Shown piece after piece: positions 37,260 to 46,843 of a stretch of 64,000 nucleotides of DNA. The stretch comes from Bacteroidota bacterium. GTDB lineage: Bacteria > Bacteroidota > Bacteroidia > Chitinophagales > Chitinophagaceae. Below the pieces are notes generated by a model. That model was given only the letters and a program-made list of their open reading frames with translations. It was not told where the DNA came from and ran no database searches. A program made the position numbers and the translations under genes. The stretch lies in NCBI GenBank assembly GCA_016711825.1, contig JADJSG010000006.1, positions 620,001 to 684,000 of the forward strand, given 5' to 3'. Position 1 is the first letter of the stretch. Every line of letters begins with the position of its first letter.

Positions 37260-37277
37260 TAAAAAAATAAACAACCC

Positions 37278-37946
37278 ATGAAAATCGCCATCTTAGGTAC
37301 AGGTACCGTCGCCCAAACATTAGCAAACGTATTGAGCACATTGGGATATCCTTTGATGCTGGGCACACGTCAGGTAACTGACACCTTGCATCGAAAATCA
37401 TTTGCCGATTGGCATCAGCAAAACCAATCAATAAATATAGGTAATTTTGAAGAAGCCGCTGCCTTTGGCGATTGCATCATCAATGCCTTGCAAGGTCATG
37501 CCACCCTTAGTGTGTTAAAACAAATACCAAAGGCAAGTCTTGATCATAAAGTAATGATCGACATCGCCAACCCATTAGATTTTAGTCATGGTTTTCCTCC
37601 TTGTTTGATTGAAGGTTTACACAATACCCATTCACTTGGTGAGGCTATACAACAATTATTACCCGACACCTTTGTGGTAAAAACACTTAATACCATGTGG
37701 TGTGGATTAATGGTAAACCCTCAACTCATAAACGACGGTAATCATATCAACTATATCTGTGGCAATGATGACAGCGCCAAACAACGTGTCCTAAAATTAC
37801 TCAATGCCTTTGGCTGGAAAAACGAAAACATATTAGATCTTGGTGATATCAGCAATGCAAGAGGAACAGAAAGCACCTTATTGCTTTGGACCCGAATATA
37901 TGCCGCCACCAAATCTGGCGCTTTTAACATGAACATCGTGAAATGA
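37278..37946 (+). CDS. NADPH-dependent F420-reductase-like oxidoreductase
   Basis: 222 residues with an N-terminal Rossmann fold: MKIAILGTGTVAQTLANVL gives GTGTVAQ as the dinucleotide loop, followed by the LGTR segment that usually reads the NADP phosphate. Later phrases (DCIINALQGHATLSVL, VMIDIANPLDF, VVKTLNTMWCGLM, LDLGDISNARGTESTLLLW) match the F420_oxidored family. In organisms without F420 these proteins are thought to be general NADP-dependent reductases, so the substrate is unknown. The upstream DUF6855-like gene is 18 nt away. Confidence 0.8.
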   Translation: MKIAILGTGTVAQTLANVLSTLGYPLMLGTRQVTDTLHRKSFADWHQQNQSINIGNFEEAAAFGDCIINALQGHATLSVLKQIPKASLDHKVMIDIANPLDFSHGFPPCLIEGLHNTHSLGEAIQQLLPDTFVVKTLNTMWCGLMVNPQLINDGNHINYICGNDDSAKQRVLKLLNAFGWKNENILDLGDISNARGTESTLLLWTRIYAATKSGAFNMNIVK

Positions 37947-38073
37947 GGATGAAGAAATGGGGAGTATAACCCAACATAAAATTATCTAAATATCCTTTGT
38001 CCCCCACCCAAAAAAACCAAATCATTTTCAACCCTTTTTATTATTTTTGCTTTAACCTACTACTTAATATTTT

Positions 38074-40299
38074 ATGAAAAATTCACACATTGATGATACC
38101 AATCATTATTTTAAACTTGCCTTTGATTATGTAATGAATACCTCTTGCCCCATTTACTTAACGGGTAAGGCCGGTACAGGCAAAACCACCTTTTTGAAAT
38201 ATGTAAAACAACATTGCACCAAAAATATGATTGTGGTGGCCCCTACGGGTGTTGCGGCTATCAATGCAGGTGGTGTTACCATGCATTCCTTTTTTCAACT
38301 TCCCTTTGGCCCCTATGTAGCAGATGCCCCTCGGGGGTTTGGGTTGAATGAAAATATGGTAGACAAAAATGCCTTGTTGGGTAAATTGAAACTAGGTGGC
38401 AATAAAAGAACACTCATCCAGGAACTTGAATTGCTTGTGATAGATGAAGTGAGTATGTTGCGAAGCGATATGCTCGATGCAATAGACACCATTTTGCGCA
38501 TGGTACGAAAAAGAAATAAACCCTTTGGAGGTGTGCAAGTATTGTTTATTGGTGACCTTTATCAACTACCACCTGTAGTGAAAGATACCGAAGCAACGAT
38601 TTTCAAAACTTATTACCAAAGTCCTTTTTTCTTTCATGCAAAAGTATTTGAACAAACACAACCCATTTTTATTGAGCTAAAAAAAATATATCGACAAAAC
38701 GAACAACAGTTTATTGACATCCTTAATAATCTGCGCAATAATGACCTCAGTGAACAAGATTTTGATATACTCAATAGCAGATATAACCCCACCTTTACAC
38801 CCAAAGATCATAAGTATATTACCCTTACATCGCACAACCATAAAGCAGATGCCATCAATCATCAGGAACTTGAAAAGCTCAAATCTACAGTGTATGAATA
38901 CCATGGCGAAATCAAGGGTGAGTTTAACGACAAACAATTACCCACCGACCTTTTATTGAAACTTAAAGAAGGCGCCCAGGTGATGTTTATTAAAAATGAC
39001 AGCAGTGGACTTGGAAGATATTACAATGGGAAAATTGCCATCATCGACAAGATTGATAAAAATGAAATCATTGTCCGATTTCCTGATTCAAACGATATCA
39101 TGACGATAGAAAAAGAAACCTGGGAAAATATTACTTACCGACATGATGATGAAAAAAACAATATTGAGGAGAAAGTACTGGGAACCTATACACAATTTCC
39201 CTTGCGACTTGCCTGGGCAATTACGATTCATAAAAGCCAAGGCCTCACCTTTACCCATGCCATCATTGATGCAGGCAGTTCCTTTGCCCCTGGGCAGGTG
39301 TATGTGGCGCTCAGCCGTTGTACCTCATTAGAAGGTATTGTATTGCAATCGCGCATACTCCCAAATGCTATTCACTCTGATTATCGCATTTACGATTTCA
39401 ATGCCATTGAGCAACCCCTTCATCAACTTGAAAAACAATTAGAAGATGAAAAACGCCTATTCGAAAATGAAAAAATTCATTCATTGTTTGTATGGAAAAA
39501 TATGGTTGACTGGGCATACTTGTTATATGAAAAAACCTTGAATACCAAATTAATCCCAGAAGCCTTTAATGCTGTAGCCTTTTGCAATGCTCAAATTGAA
39601 CAGGCAAAAGCCCTGCAAAGTATTGCAGAAAAATTCACCCTGGAGTTAGATAGTTTATTTAATGAAATGGCATTTCATCAAGAAAAGGGCAAAATAAAAA
39701 TTCGTTTACAGAAAGCGCTCATTTATTTTATGACTCATCTCTACGACGACCTGATTATGCCCTTGCAACAATATACAAAACAATTTGAAGGGGTGGCCAG
39801 AATCAAAAAATATGCAACCCTTCTGGAAGATACCGAAAACCTTTATTGGCAAAAAATAGCTCATTTGCAAAACGCAACCTTTGATGGTAAGAAATTAGTG
39901 GAAGAACAAATTATCTATCGTGAAAATACAAAAAAGAGTCCTGTAAAACCAAAGAAAAAAGAAAAAGGTGAAAGTGCTAAAGAATCATTTGTGTATTTCA
40001 GCGCAGGAAAAACGGTAGAAGAAATTGCGGGGATTCGGCATCTGGCCACTAGTACGATTGAATCGCATCTGGCCACTTATGTTCTCTCAGGCGAGTTAGA
40101 TGTCACGCTCTTTTTACAACATAATGAAATAGCCGAGGTTAAAAAAATATATGATACCCTAGAATATTATTCTACCACTGTCATAGTGCAACAACTAAAA
40201 AACAAACTCAACCATTCACAGGTAAAAATGGCGTTGAATCATTTGTTATACCTCAATGAAATCAAGATGAAACCAGTGCAAAATTTAGGGGTGAAATAG
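38074..40299 (+). CDS. PIF1-family DNA helicase with C-terminal helix-turn-helix
   Basis: 741 residues. Walker A is GKAGTGKTT (31-39), Walker B IDEVSM (123-128), followed by GGVQVLFIGDLYQLPPVV, the PIF1/RecD-type Q-containing motif, and near residue 385 LAWAITIHKSQGLT and VYVALSRCTSLEG, the motifs V and VI of superfamily 1B 5'-3' helicases. After a helical region (about 450-620) comes a helix-turn-helix domain of the RQC/HTH_40 type (KTVEEIAGIRHLATSTIESHL, about 650-680). Bacteroidota PIF1-like proteins with this HTH are thought to unwind structured DNA such as G-quadruplexes during replication. A -7-like TATTTTTG lies at 38042. It converges with the T9SS gene at 40318 with only 18 nt between stops. 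Confidence 0.88.
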   Translation: MKNSHIDDTNHYFKLAFDYVMNTSCPIYLTGKAGTGKTTFLKYVKQHCTKNMIVVAPTGVAAINAGGVTMHSFFQLPFGPYVADAPRGFGLNENMVDKNALLGKLKLGGNKRTLIQELELLVIDEVSMLRSDMLDAIDTILRMVRKRNKPFGGVQVLFIGDLYQLPPVVKDTEATIFKTYYQSPFFFHAKVFEQTQPIFIELKKIYRQNEQQFIDILNNLRNNDLSEQDFDILNSRYNPTFTPKDHKYITLTSHNHKADAINHQELEKLKSTVYEYHGEIKGEFNDKQLPTDLLLKLKEGAQVMFIKNDSSGLGRYYNGKIAIIDKIDKNEIIVRFPDSNDIMTIEKETWENITYRHDDEKNNIEEKVLGTYTQFPLRLAWAITIHKSQGLTFTHAIIDAGSSFAPGQVYVALSRCTSLEGIVLQSRILPNAIHSDYRIYDFNAIEQPLHQLEKQLEDEKRLFENEKIHSLFVWKNMVDWAYLLYEKTLNTKLIPEAFNAVAFCNAQIEQAKALQSIAEKFTLELDSLFNEMAFHQEKGKIKIRLQKALIYFMTHLYDDLIMPLQQYTKQFEGVARIKKYATLLEDTENLYWQKIAHLQNATFDGKKLVEEQIIYRENTKKSPVKPKKKEKGESAKESFVYFSAGKTVEEIAGIRHLATSTIESHLATYVLSGELDVTLFLQHNEIAEVKKIYDTLEYYSTTVIVQQLKNKLNHSQVKMALNHLLYLNEIKMKPVQNLGVK

Positions 40300-40317
40300 A
40301 AACCCTGTTCACACTGT

Positions 40318-43200
40318 TTATTCTTTCACAATTTTCTCCATAAACAATGCTTGTTGATTTTTGTTGTACAAAATCACATAATATACCCCTGTTTGTTTTG
40401 CACGTAAATCAATTGTATGCAACGATGTGCCTGCAGCATGTGTAACACTTTCACGATTGATAATTTTGCCATACATATCAGCCACTACGATTGTATATTC
40501 CTGTGCTTTTTCCTGGTTGATGGCTATCGTGATATCGTCTTTTGCTGGGTTTGGATAAACATTTACATAAGATACATTTTTAAAAGTTTCGTTGAGGTCT
40601 AACGCAATTTCTTGCACAAAGAGGGTATCATCATGATTTCCATTTAGTCCATTATCAACATAAATCACCGTTTGTGTACCATTTGCTCCCACATAATAAG
40701 GGTCTATTAAGTGTGAAGTATTGCTACTCATCGATACGCCATTACTTACAAAATGCTTAATGGTATCAGTATACAGTGCATACAATTCAAGATTATAAGT
40801 AAGCGGAGCGCCACCTGGGTGTATAATCTGGTAGCTGTAATCATACGGAGAAAGTGTAATCACTGAATCGTTGGGTGCCATCGTTAGGTTATCAGCCACC
40901 AAATTGATTGAATGGTCGGCACCATCGCTTGTTTGTACGAAATGGCATGTAAGTGATTTGGTTATATTTTCGGGATTACCATAGCTGATTTTTTTTCTAC
41001 CTACACTTAAATAATCCTTTTCGGATGGCATTGAAAACCGGTTAATCCCCATACTTAGATCATCAGTAGTATGAACAATACTCATCACAGAATCTTTGTA
41101 TTGATTAAGGGTGATGGCATAAGTGTCTAAGGAGTCAGCCATAAAATATAAAGGTCTAAAGGCACTAGGCCCTGTGCCTTTGATAGGCTTCAGTTGAGGG
41201 ATTCCATTGCTGTATATATTATTGACTTGCGAACAAATGGCTCCTCCCGTATTAATCACATAATCAGTGTTTGCACTAAAACAAAAATCATAGATAGTAT
41301 CTGCACTTCTCAATTTTTTCAAAGCTGCAAAAGGTGTATTCAATAATTGGGTAAATGTAGGTTCGTCAAAATTGACCCAAATTAAATTATAATTAGGTGA
41401 ATAGAAACCTTGACCTGAGAAATTCCAATCTGATTTTACCGTTAAAAATTGTGTACTATCTTGGGGGTAGTTTGAATCATAAATCATGACCGTATCAGTA
41501 GACGTTACCAATGTCACTGGATCTTTAAAAGGTAATTTTTTAGGCGTGCGTATTTGATATGGAAATATTGCATGACCTCCAGTATCTACACCATCTACCA
41601 AAACAATACCCAAGGTGCGGATATTGACCTTTTGCAAAGTATCAGACATATAAGTTTTAGTTCGATATAATCCGTCCCATGGATCGATGCCTACATACAA
41701 ATTGCTCAAATTTGGATTATACTGCAATAATTGCCCCCGTGTGATGGCGCCTTTGGCTAATGAGTCCATATTCGTGATAGTAGAAAGATTTACATTCATT
41801 GGGATATCGTATTTTTGATTCAATTCTACCTGATCGCAATACGACATTAATGAAGTGGTAGAAAATCCATAACAGTCGCCGTCAAACACGCCTGAATTGG
41901 CTTCTTTCACCAGAAATTTTACATACTTATCAAACATTTTATATTTCTTAAATTTCTTGTACACTGCTTTGTCATGGGGTGATCCGTTGGGTGTAAAGAG
42001 TTTGTCTGACTCTGTGGCAAAACTTTTCCAATCAGGATGTAGCCAATTGGGTATTTGATTGCCTGGTTGTTTAAATTTCTTCTTTAATAAACTATCATAA
42101 AGAGGATCTCCATTATACATATAGGTGTCAAACAATCCATAATCTACATATTGGTCAAAGAACTCTTGGTTCCAATGCGACGTGGTATTGCCTATGGTCG
42201 TATCTTCTGAATTTTCCATTTTCCAGGTATGCCTTGTAAAGCTATATCCGGGATATTCAAATTTATCTTGACCGGGTCTGTATATAAATCCCTTCCATTT
42301 ACCAGTATTGGGATCTATAAAACTACCAACTACATACCCTTTATCGTTTACCCCATTTGCAACAGACTGTATGGTATTGTTGTGAAAAATATTGGCTAAT
42401 GAATTTACATTCAAAGTATTGCCTGTAATGTCGCCCCAAAAAGCCATATAAAATCCATTCACTTGCTGGTATTCTCCTACCATCATGTGGTTGTTATTCA
42501 TATCCCAAACTTTTGTCTTGGCAGGCGCTGTTAAAGTTTGGTAGGTATTTGCTGTAGCGTTATACAAGAATGGGTAAAAATTAGGTGCGTCTAAATAATA
42601 ACCTGCGATATTGTTATTGCTATCCATACCAGCACCCCATGTATTGTAATAAACAGCAGCAGGCATATATCTGCTTGCTTGCCATTGAGGCATGCCTGGT
42701 GGAATGATACTATCGTGCAAAATGAAAAGCCATCGGCTGTTGACACCTTGATACCAGCCACTGATATCATTCTTATTATTGATTTTTAATGCGTTCACGG
42801 GATTTTGCCCGACACCAGTAACAAGTACAGGGGCAGAAATGTTTTCGTCAGCAACATAAAATTTATACAAGGTAGTAACACCCCCGATCGTAGTGCTTAC
42901 AAGGGCAACATCATTGTCGTTGATTGACACTACTTTGATATCGAAACAACCTGCAATGACATTATTATCGATATGAAATTCTACGCCTTTGCGTGTGATA
43001 ATAAATCCCACATTGTCGCCATTGGGTTTGGTATAATAACCACAGGAATAGGCTCTGTTATTAATATCCATCATATAGGTATTTACTGTATTAACAGTAT
43101 CTAAGCTCATGTCTACTTGATCGAGGGTATATTGGGCCTGGGCTTGAAAAGAAATAAAAGAGTACAGGGTGACACAGAAAAAAGAAAATAGTTTTTTCAT
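40318..43200 (-). CDS. T9SS-exported protein with HAF-like repeats and candidate cysteine-peptidase domain
   Basis: 960 residues from the ATG at 43200 (an upstream TTG at 43239 would bury the signal peptide). The signal peptide ends FQAQAQ. Residues about 40-310 contain repeated phrases like INDNDVALVS, INNKNDISGWY, MDSNNNIAGYY and VNDKGYVVGSF, resembling HAF-type extracellular repeats. The middle domain (about 430-600) has FDGDCYGFSTTS with C443, TGGHAIFPYQI with H543 and MIYDSNYP with D575, the order and spacing of a papain-like catalytic triad. The C-terminus (YPNPAKDDITIAI ... GVYYVILYN) is a T9SS type A sorting domain. Peptidase activity is inferred only. Confidence 0.78.
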   Translation of the reverse strand: MKKLFSFFCVTLYSFISFQAQAQYTLDQVDMSLDTVNTVNTYMMDINNRAYSCGYYTKPNGDNVGFIITRKGVEFHIDNNVIAGCFDIKVVSINDNDVALVSTTIGGVTTLYKFYVADENISAPVLVTGVGQNPVNALKINNKNDISGWYQGVNSRWLFILHDSIIPPGMPQWQASRYMPAAVYYNTWGAGMDSNNNIAGYYLDAPNFYPFLYNATANTYQTLTAPAKTKVWDMNNNHMMVGEYQQVNGFYMAFWGDITGNTLNVNSLANIFHNNTIQSVANGVNDKGYVVGSFIDPNTGKWKGFIYRPGQDKFEYPGYSFTRHTWKMENSEDTTIGNTTSHWNQEFFDQYVDYGLFDTYMYNGDPLYDSLLKKKFKQPGNQIPNWLHPDWKSFATESDKLFTPNGSPHDKAVYKKFKKYKMFDKYVKFLVKEANSGVFDGDCYGFSTTSLMSYCDQVELNQKYDIPMNVNLSTITNMDSLAKGAITRGQLLQYNPNLSNLYVGIDPWDGLYRTKTYMSDTLQKVNIRTLGIVLVDGVDTGGHAIFPYQIRTPKKLPFKDPVTLVTSTDTVMIYDSNYPQDSTQFLTVKSDWNFSGQGFYSPNYNLIWVNFDEPTFTQLLNTPFAALKKLRSADTIYDFCFSANTDYVINTGGAICSQVNNIYSNGIPQLKPIKGTGPSAFRPLYFMADSLDTYAITLNQYKDSVMSIVHTTDDLSMGINRFSMPSEKDYLSVGRKKISYGNPENITKSLTCHFVQTSDGADHSINLVADNLTMAPNDSVITLSPYDYSYQIIHPGGAPLTYNLELYALYTDTIKHFVSNGVSMSSNTSHLIDPYYVGANGTQTVIYVDNGLNGNHDDTLFVQEIALDLNETFKNVSYVNVYPNPAKDDITIAINQEKAQEYTIVVADMYGKIINRESVTHAAGTSLHTIDLRAKQTGVYYVILYNKNQQALFMEKIVKE

Positions 43201-43656
43201 ACGATTGGTTTTATAGTTGCTCAAAAATAATTCAAACAAATATTAATTTAAAAACATTAACAAATGTTAATGCACAATGTTGAATAAAAAAGGCTGTATT
43301 GGCATGAATATTGAACTGATTGAAGGTTAAATTCATTTCTGTTTGCAAACAGATTTTGTTACCCCCAACAAAAATTTATCTAAATTTTCATGAAGGAACA
43401 TTCGTATATCCTTCTTAAGAACATACTTAATAAAAATGATTCTATAATGGTTTAGTAGTCATAAAACAAAACGTCACATCCCCATATTTTACTGCCCTTT
43501 TTCTTCTACATATTTCAAAGTATATGATTCCCTTTCATGAGAGGATAAATATTTTAATCACGAATTAGTGCCCCATCATAAAAGGAGAAAGAATCATAGT
43601 GAACACTTTTAGGTTTCAAGCAATTTAAATATATTTACGTGTTAAAATAAAACACC
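43201..43656. other. 456-nt divergent gap with palindrome
   Basis: CATTAACA-AA-TGTTAATG (43255-43272) is a perfect inverted repeat with a 2-nt spacer. On the minus strand its TTTG precedes TATTTG by 18 nt, so the palindrome overlaps the -33 box of the likely promoter for the 43200 start, as an operator would. The remainder is AT-rich with no gene. Confidence 0.45.
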
Positions 43657-44046
43657 ATGAAAAAAACAATCCTTATGCTCGCCATGGCTTCTATGCTCTT
43701 TTCTTGTTCAGAAGATCAAAAAGAAGTCGAAACCAACAAAGATTCTGAAGGTATGCATATTACAGTGCATGACGACAGCACCAAAGCTGATGTCAATATC
43801 AACGGCAATAATATACATGTAAAAACAGATGACGGTAAAGAAGCTGATGTAAAAATAGATGCCAATGGCTCTATGGATATCAAAACAAGCGAAGGCGATG
43901 CCACTGTAAAAATGGACAAAAATGGCAACATGAATATTAAAACCAAGGAAGGTGATGCAAGTGTATCCATGGACAAAAATGGCAATATGCAAATAAAAGG
44001 GCCAGACGGCAAAGAGATTAATGTAAACGTAAAAGATGGCAAATAA
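43657..44046 (+). CDS. Lipoprotein with 19-residue tandem repeats
   Basis: 129 residues with a lipoprotein signal: MKKTILMLAMASMLFSC, cysteine 17 in the lipobox SMLFSC. The mature protein is a chain of roughly 19-residue repeats (57 nt) such as DATVKMDKNGNMNIKTKEG and DASVSMDKNGNMQIKGPDG, with alternating polar and hydrophobic residues. This suggests a small beta-solenoid. Very acidic and lysine-rich. Only 17 nt separate its stop from the TTG start of the next gene, so the two likely form an operon. Function unknown; by context it may work with the envelope transferase. Confidence 0.72.
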   Translation: MKKTILMLAMASMLFSCSEDQKEVETNKDSEGMHITVHDDSTKADVNINGNNIHVKTDDGKEADVKIDANGSMDIKTSEGDATVKMDKNGNMNIKTKEGDASVSMDKNGNMQIKGPDGKEINVNVKDGK

Positions 44047-44063
44047 GCCATCAGTCATTTTTT

Positions 44064-45992
44064 TTGAATCGGTCTTTTTACAACATTCCCTCTTATATTA
44101 GGTTTCTTTTTGGCTATTATTTTATAGCGCTCGGTTTATTGTTTTTTATCCGCTTAGGACTCTTTTTTTATATCCATGATGATAGTTATGAATTGTTTAA
44201 TCGCATTTCATTTTACTCATTCATTGTTGGTTTGAAATTTGACACCGTGGTGTTGTGTTACCTATTATCGTTCCCCTTTCTCCTTTTAACGATTCAAGCA
44301 TTTTTCAATATCAAGACCCTATTCATTGACTACCTCGTCAGTATCTATTTAGCGTTGGGTGCTACGCTATTATTAATCCTGGTTATTGTTGATATTCCCA
44401 TTTTCAAATTTTTTCAAACACGTCTTTCCGAAGCTTCGCTTCAATGGCTCAATAGCTGGAAAATGATTGTTGAAATGATCGTTGAAAATAAACTTTATCT
44501 TTCTTTTTTTATTTTTATACTTCTTGTTGCACCATTTACATTTTATAAAGTGTATACTGCATGCAGACGCAACTTTACTTCAATATCGTTACAAACACAT
44601 CCACAAAATCGTTTGCTTTTATTTATTTATTTTATAACGATAGGTGGCTTGTGTTTTTTGGGTTTACGAGGTAATCTTTCGCATCCAATCAGAATGGGAG
44701 ATGCCTTTTATTGTCACTGCAATTTGCTGAATCAGCTGGGGTTAAATCCTGCTTTTAGCTTAATGAAAAGCTATACCGAAAAAGTAAATTTAATGGATAA
44801 CGAAAAAGCCATTTCGCAAACCCGGCAATTACTGCATATCGACCATCCTGATACCCTTATATCACCGATCGCACGTACAATCATCCCCCAAGACACTGTA
44901 CATAAATACAATATTGTATTGGTATTGATGGAAAGTATGAGCGCCCATTATATGGCTTATTTTGGCAATAAAGAACAGATCACCCCAAACCTTGATGCAC
45001 TGACGCAAGAGGCTGTATTTTTTACAAATGCTTACAGCGCAGGCATTCACACCAACAATGGTATTTTTTCTACCCTTTATTCATTTCCCGCACTGAAAAG
45101 AATCAGACCGATGCATACGATGCCCATTCGAAAATATACCGGTCTTCCATATGTAACCAAACAATATGGTTATCAAAATTTATTTTTTAGTGCACATAGT
45201 TTCGAGTTCGACAATATTGTCAATTTCATCCCCGCTAATCACTTTGATCGCTTATACAGTTCAGAATTATTCCCTCCTGAAGCCGCCTTGAGTGCTTTTG
45301 GGGTGCCCGATCAATATTTATATGATTATACTCTTCAAACACTCGATACAATATCGAAAGCAACCCCGTTTTTTGCCACCATACTCACCGCTTCCAATCA
45401 TGAACCTTATGTGTTACCCAACGATTTCAAAACCCCTCTTCAGGAAAAAAATAAAAAGACCGCAGCCTATGCCGACTGGAGTATTGGCGACTTTTTAAAA
45501 AAGGCTCAACAATCAAGCTGGTTTCACAACACCCTTTTTGTATTTGTGGCTGATCATGGTTTTAGAGTCGGTTACAATGCCTATGATTTGCCACTTTCCT
45601 ATCAACATATTCCCATTTTCTTTTACGCGCCACATATTTTAAAACCGACCATCAACAATCATTTTATCGGACAAATTGATATATTCCCTACCTTAATGGG
45701 TTTGATGAATATGCGTTATATCAACAATACCCTTGGTACAGACATCCTAAAAAACCCTCGTTCCTGTATCTATTTTTCGGCAGATGATAAAATAGGGTGT
45801 ATTGACAATCAATGGTTATATGTATATAGATTTAATGGCAGCGAAAGTCTGTATGAATATACCCTTGGGCGAAAAGAAAATGTGGCAAATGAACATCCTG
45901 ATATACTAGAAAAATTACGCAATTATGCCTTTTCGCAAATACAAACGGCTGAATGGATGTATAGTCATGATAAAACAATGATTCAAAAATAA
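44064..45992 (+). CDS. LTA synthase family / sulfatase-type phosphotransferase
   Basis: 642 residues with TTG as the only plausible start (MNRSFYNIPSYIRF). Five membrane segments fill the first 200 residues or so; an extracytoplasmic alkaline-phosphatase-superfamily domain follows. Visible signatures: VLVLMESMSAHYM with the metal-binding E, TPNLDAL, AGIHTNNGIFSTLYSF with the likely catalytic threonine, FVADHGFRVGYN with D-H metal ligands near the end. Gram-negative relatives transfer phosphoglycerol or phosphoethanolamine groups onto periplasmic glycans or lipids; the true donor is unknown. It follows the repeat lipoprotein in the same operon and ends 37 nt before a convergent gene. Confidence 0.85.
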   Translation: MNRSFYNIPSYIRFLFGYYFIALGLLFFIRLGLFFYIHDDSYELFNRISFYSFIVGLKFDTVVLCYLLSFPFLLLTIQAFFNIKTLFIDYLVSIYLALGATLLLILVIVDIPIFKFFQTRLSEASLQWLNSWKMIVEMIVENKLYLSFFIFILLVAPFTFYKVYTACRRNFTSISLQTHPQNRLLLFIYFITIGGLCFLGLRGNLSHPIRMGDAFYCHCNLLNQLGLNPAFSLMKSYTEKVNLMDNEKAISQTRQLLHIDHPDTLISPIARTIIPQDTVHKYNIVLVLMESMSAHYMAYFGNKEQITPNLDALTQEAVFFTNAYSAGIHTNNGIFSTLYSFPALKRIRPMHTMPIRKYTGLPYVTKQYGYQNLFFSAHSFEFDNIVNFIPANHFDRLYSSELFPPEAALSAFGVPDQYLYDYTLQTLDTISKATPFFATILTASNHEPYVLPNDFKTPLQEKNKKTAAYADWSIGDFLKKAQQSSWFHNTLFVFVADHGFRVGYNAYDLPLSYQHIPIFFYAPHILKPTINNHFIGQIDIFPTLMGLMNMRYINNTLGTDILKNPRSCIYFSADDKIGCIDNQWLYVYRFNGSESLYEYTLGRKENVANEHPDILEKLRNYAFSQIQTAEWMYSHDKTMIQK

Positions 45993-46029
45993 GCTCCATC
46001 ACTGACCCTTCAGGAAGGCTTGCTCATTA

Positions 46030-46531
46030 TTAATACTGTATTTTAAAACTCGCATTGCTAATCATCATTGAATCTGTAGGGCTTGCGGTATTGTCATAAA
46101 CAGTACCCGTATAGCTCCCCTCTATGATTTTATTGGTTTTATCATGTTTAGAAATAATAAGGCTATTTCCTTTTGCCGTAAACGAAATCGCTAATACCGA
46201 ATTCGAGTACTTCATTACATAATTACTACCCATATCGCCCCATGTATAAGTGCCTGCCTGACTGGATGACTCAATCCATAAATTCATAAATTGTGAAGGA
46301 TTGGTGGTATTGGCCGATATCGCAATATAATTCATATTGCCTGAATTGATAAGAGCAGCCGAAACATCATTCACCGTCTGAAGATTTCCATCTAAACGAT
46401 ACGTAAGATAGTTAGTATATGGGGTTGAACTTGTTTCTTTTTTTACACCCAATACCCGTTAATAAAATAAACATAAGCATGGTAGTTGCTAACATAGCAG
46501 ACCGAAAGGAAAAACAATTTTGTAAGTGCAT
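46030..46531 (-). pseudogene. Lipoprotein gene with one-base insertion in an A7 run
   Basis: The ATG at 46531 opens a frame with a clear lipoprotein signal peptide ending LLTGIGC-KK. That frame then stops within about a dozen codons. The next frame begins exactly there (KKETSSTPYTNYLTYR...) and runs 140 codons to the stop at 46030. The switch point is a run of seven bases (T at 46438-46444 on the plus strand, A on the coding strand); with six bases the two parts join into one protein of about 165 residues. The mature part is beta-rich, with one phrase repeating the SFxxxGNSLIISK theme, resembling small DUF-type Bacteroidota lipoproteins. It is either a sequencing error, a genuine mutation, or slippage. 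Confidence 0.75.
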
Positions 46532-46638
46532 AAGAATTAATTTAATTATTTAAAAGTAATGGAATCTTTGTAAACGACAAAAGAAAGAATGCACTAAAAA
46601 TGAAAGAAGAAAAATGAACCTCAATTGTAGTTTGTATT

Positions 46639-46715
46639 GCGGCAACGATAGTAGTGGAAAGCCCGCACCATGCGCCTCGCATGGGTGGACTTGGAACGAA
46701 TAGCGTGTGTGCCGC
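46639..46715. ncRNA. GC-rich structured element, possible small RNA or palindromic repeat
   Basis: Within an AT-rich gap (46532-46843), this 77-nt stretch is clearly GC-rich. GCGGCA (46639-46644) pairs with TGCCGC (46710-46715), enclosing a second hairpin in which CACCATGCG faces CGCATGGGTG with one bulged G and a 3-nt loop. AAG and CTT flank it. The phrases GTAGTGGAAAGCCCG and GGAACGAATAGCG resemble structured intergenic elements I have seen in other Bacteroidota genomes, but I cannot name a family. Strand unknown. An overlapping 64-codon minus frame is probably incidental. Confidence 0.45.
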
Positions 46716-46843
46716 CCAAAATAAATTCATGTTCAATAGAGGAATTGTTCAAAATTAAATCGCACAAAAAAGGGATATTAGACACAACTAAAAATTAATG
46801 ATTAATTTTACCATTCACATTCATCCTTTTTCTTTTATAAACT

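Noticed and set aside
43708..44058. Two minus-strand frames of over 110 codons opposite the repeat lipoprotein
   Set aside because: They arise from the repetitive codons of the lipoprotein, which has a clear lipobox and operon context.
46542..46736. 64-codon minus frame over the GC-rich hairpin
   Set aside because: It overlaps the structured element and the composition follows the hairpin rather than coding.
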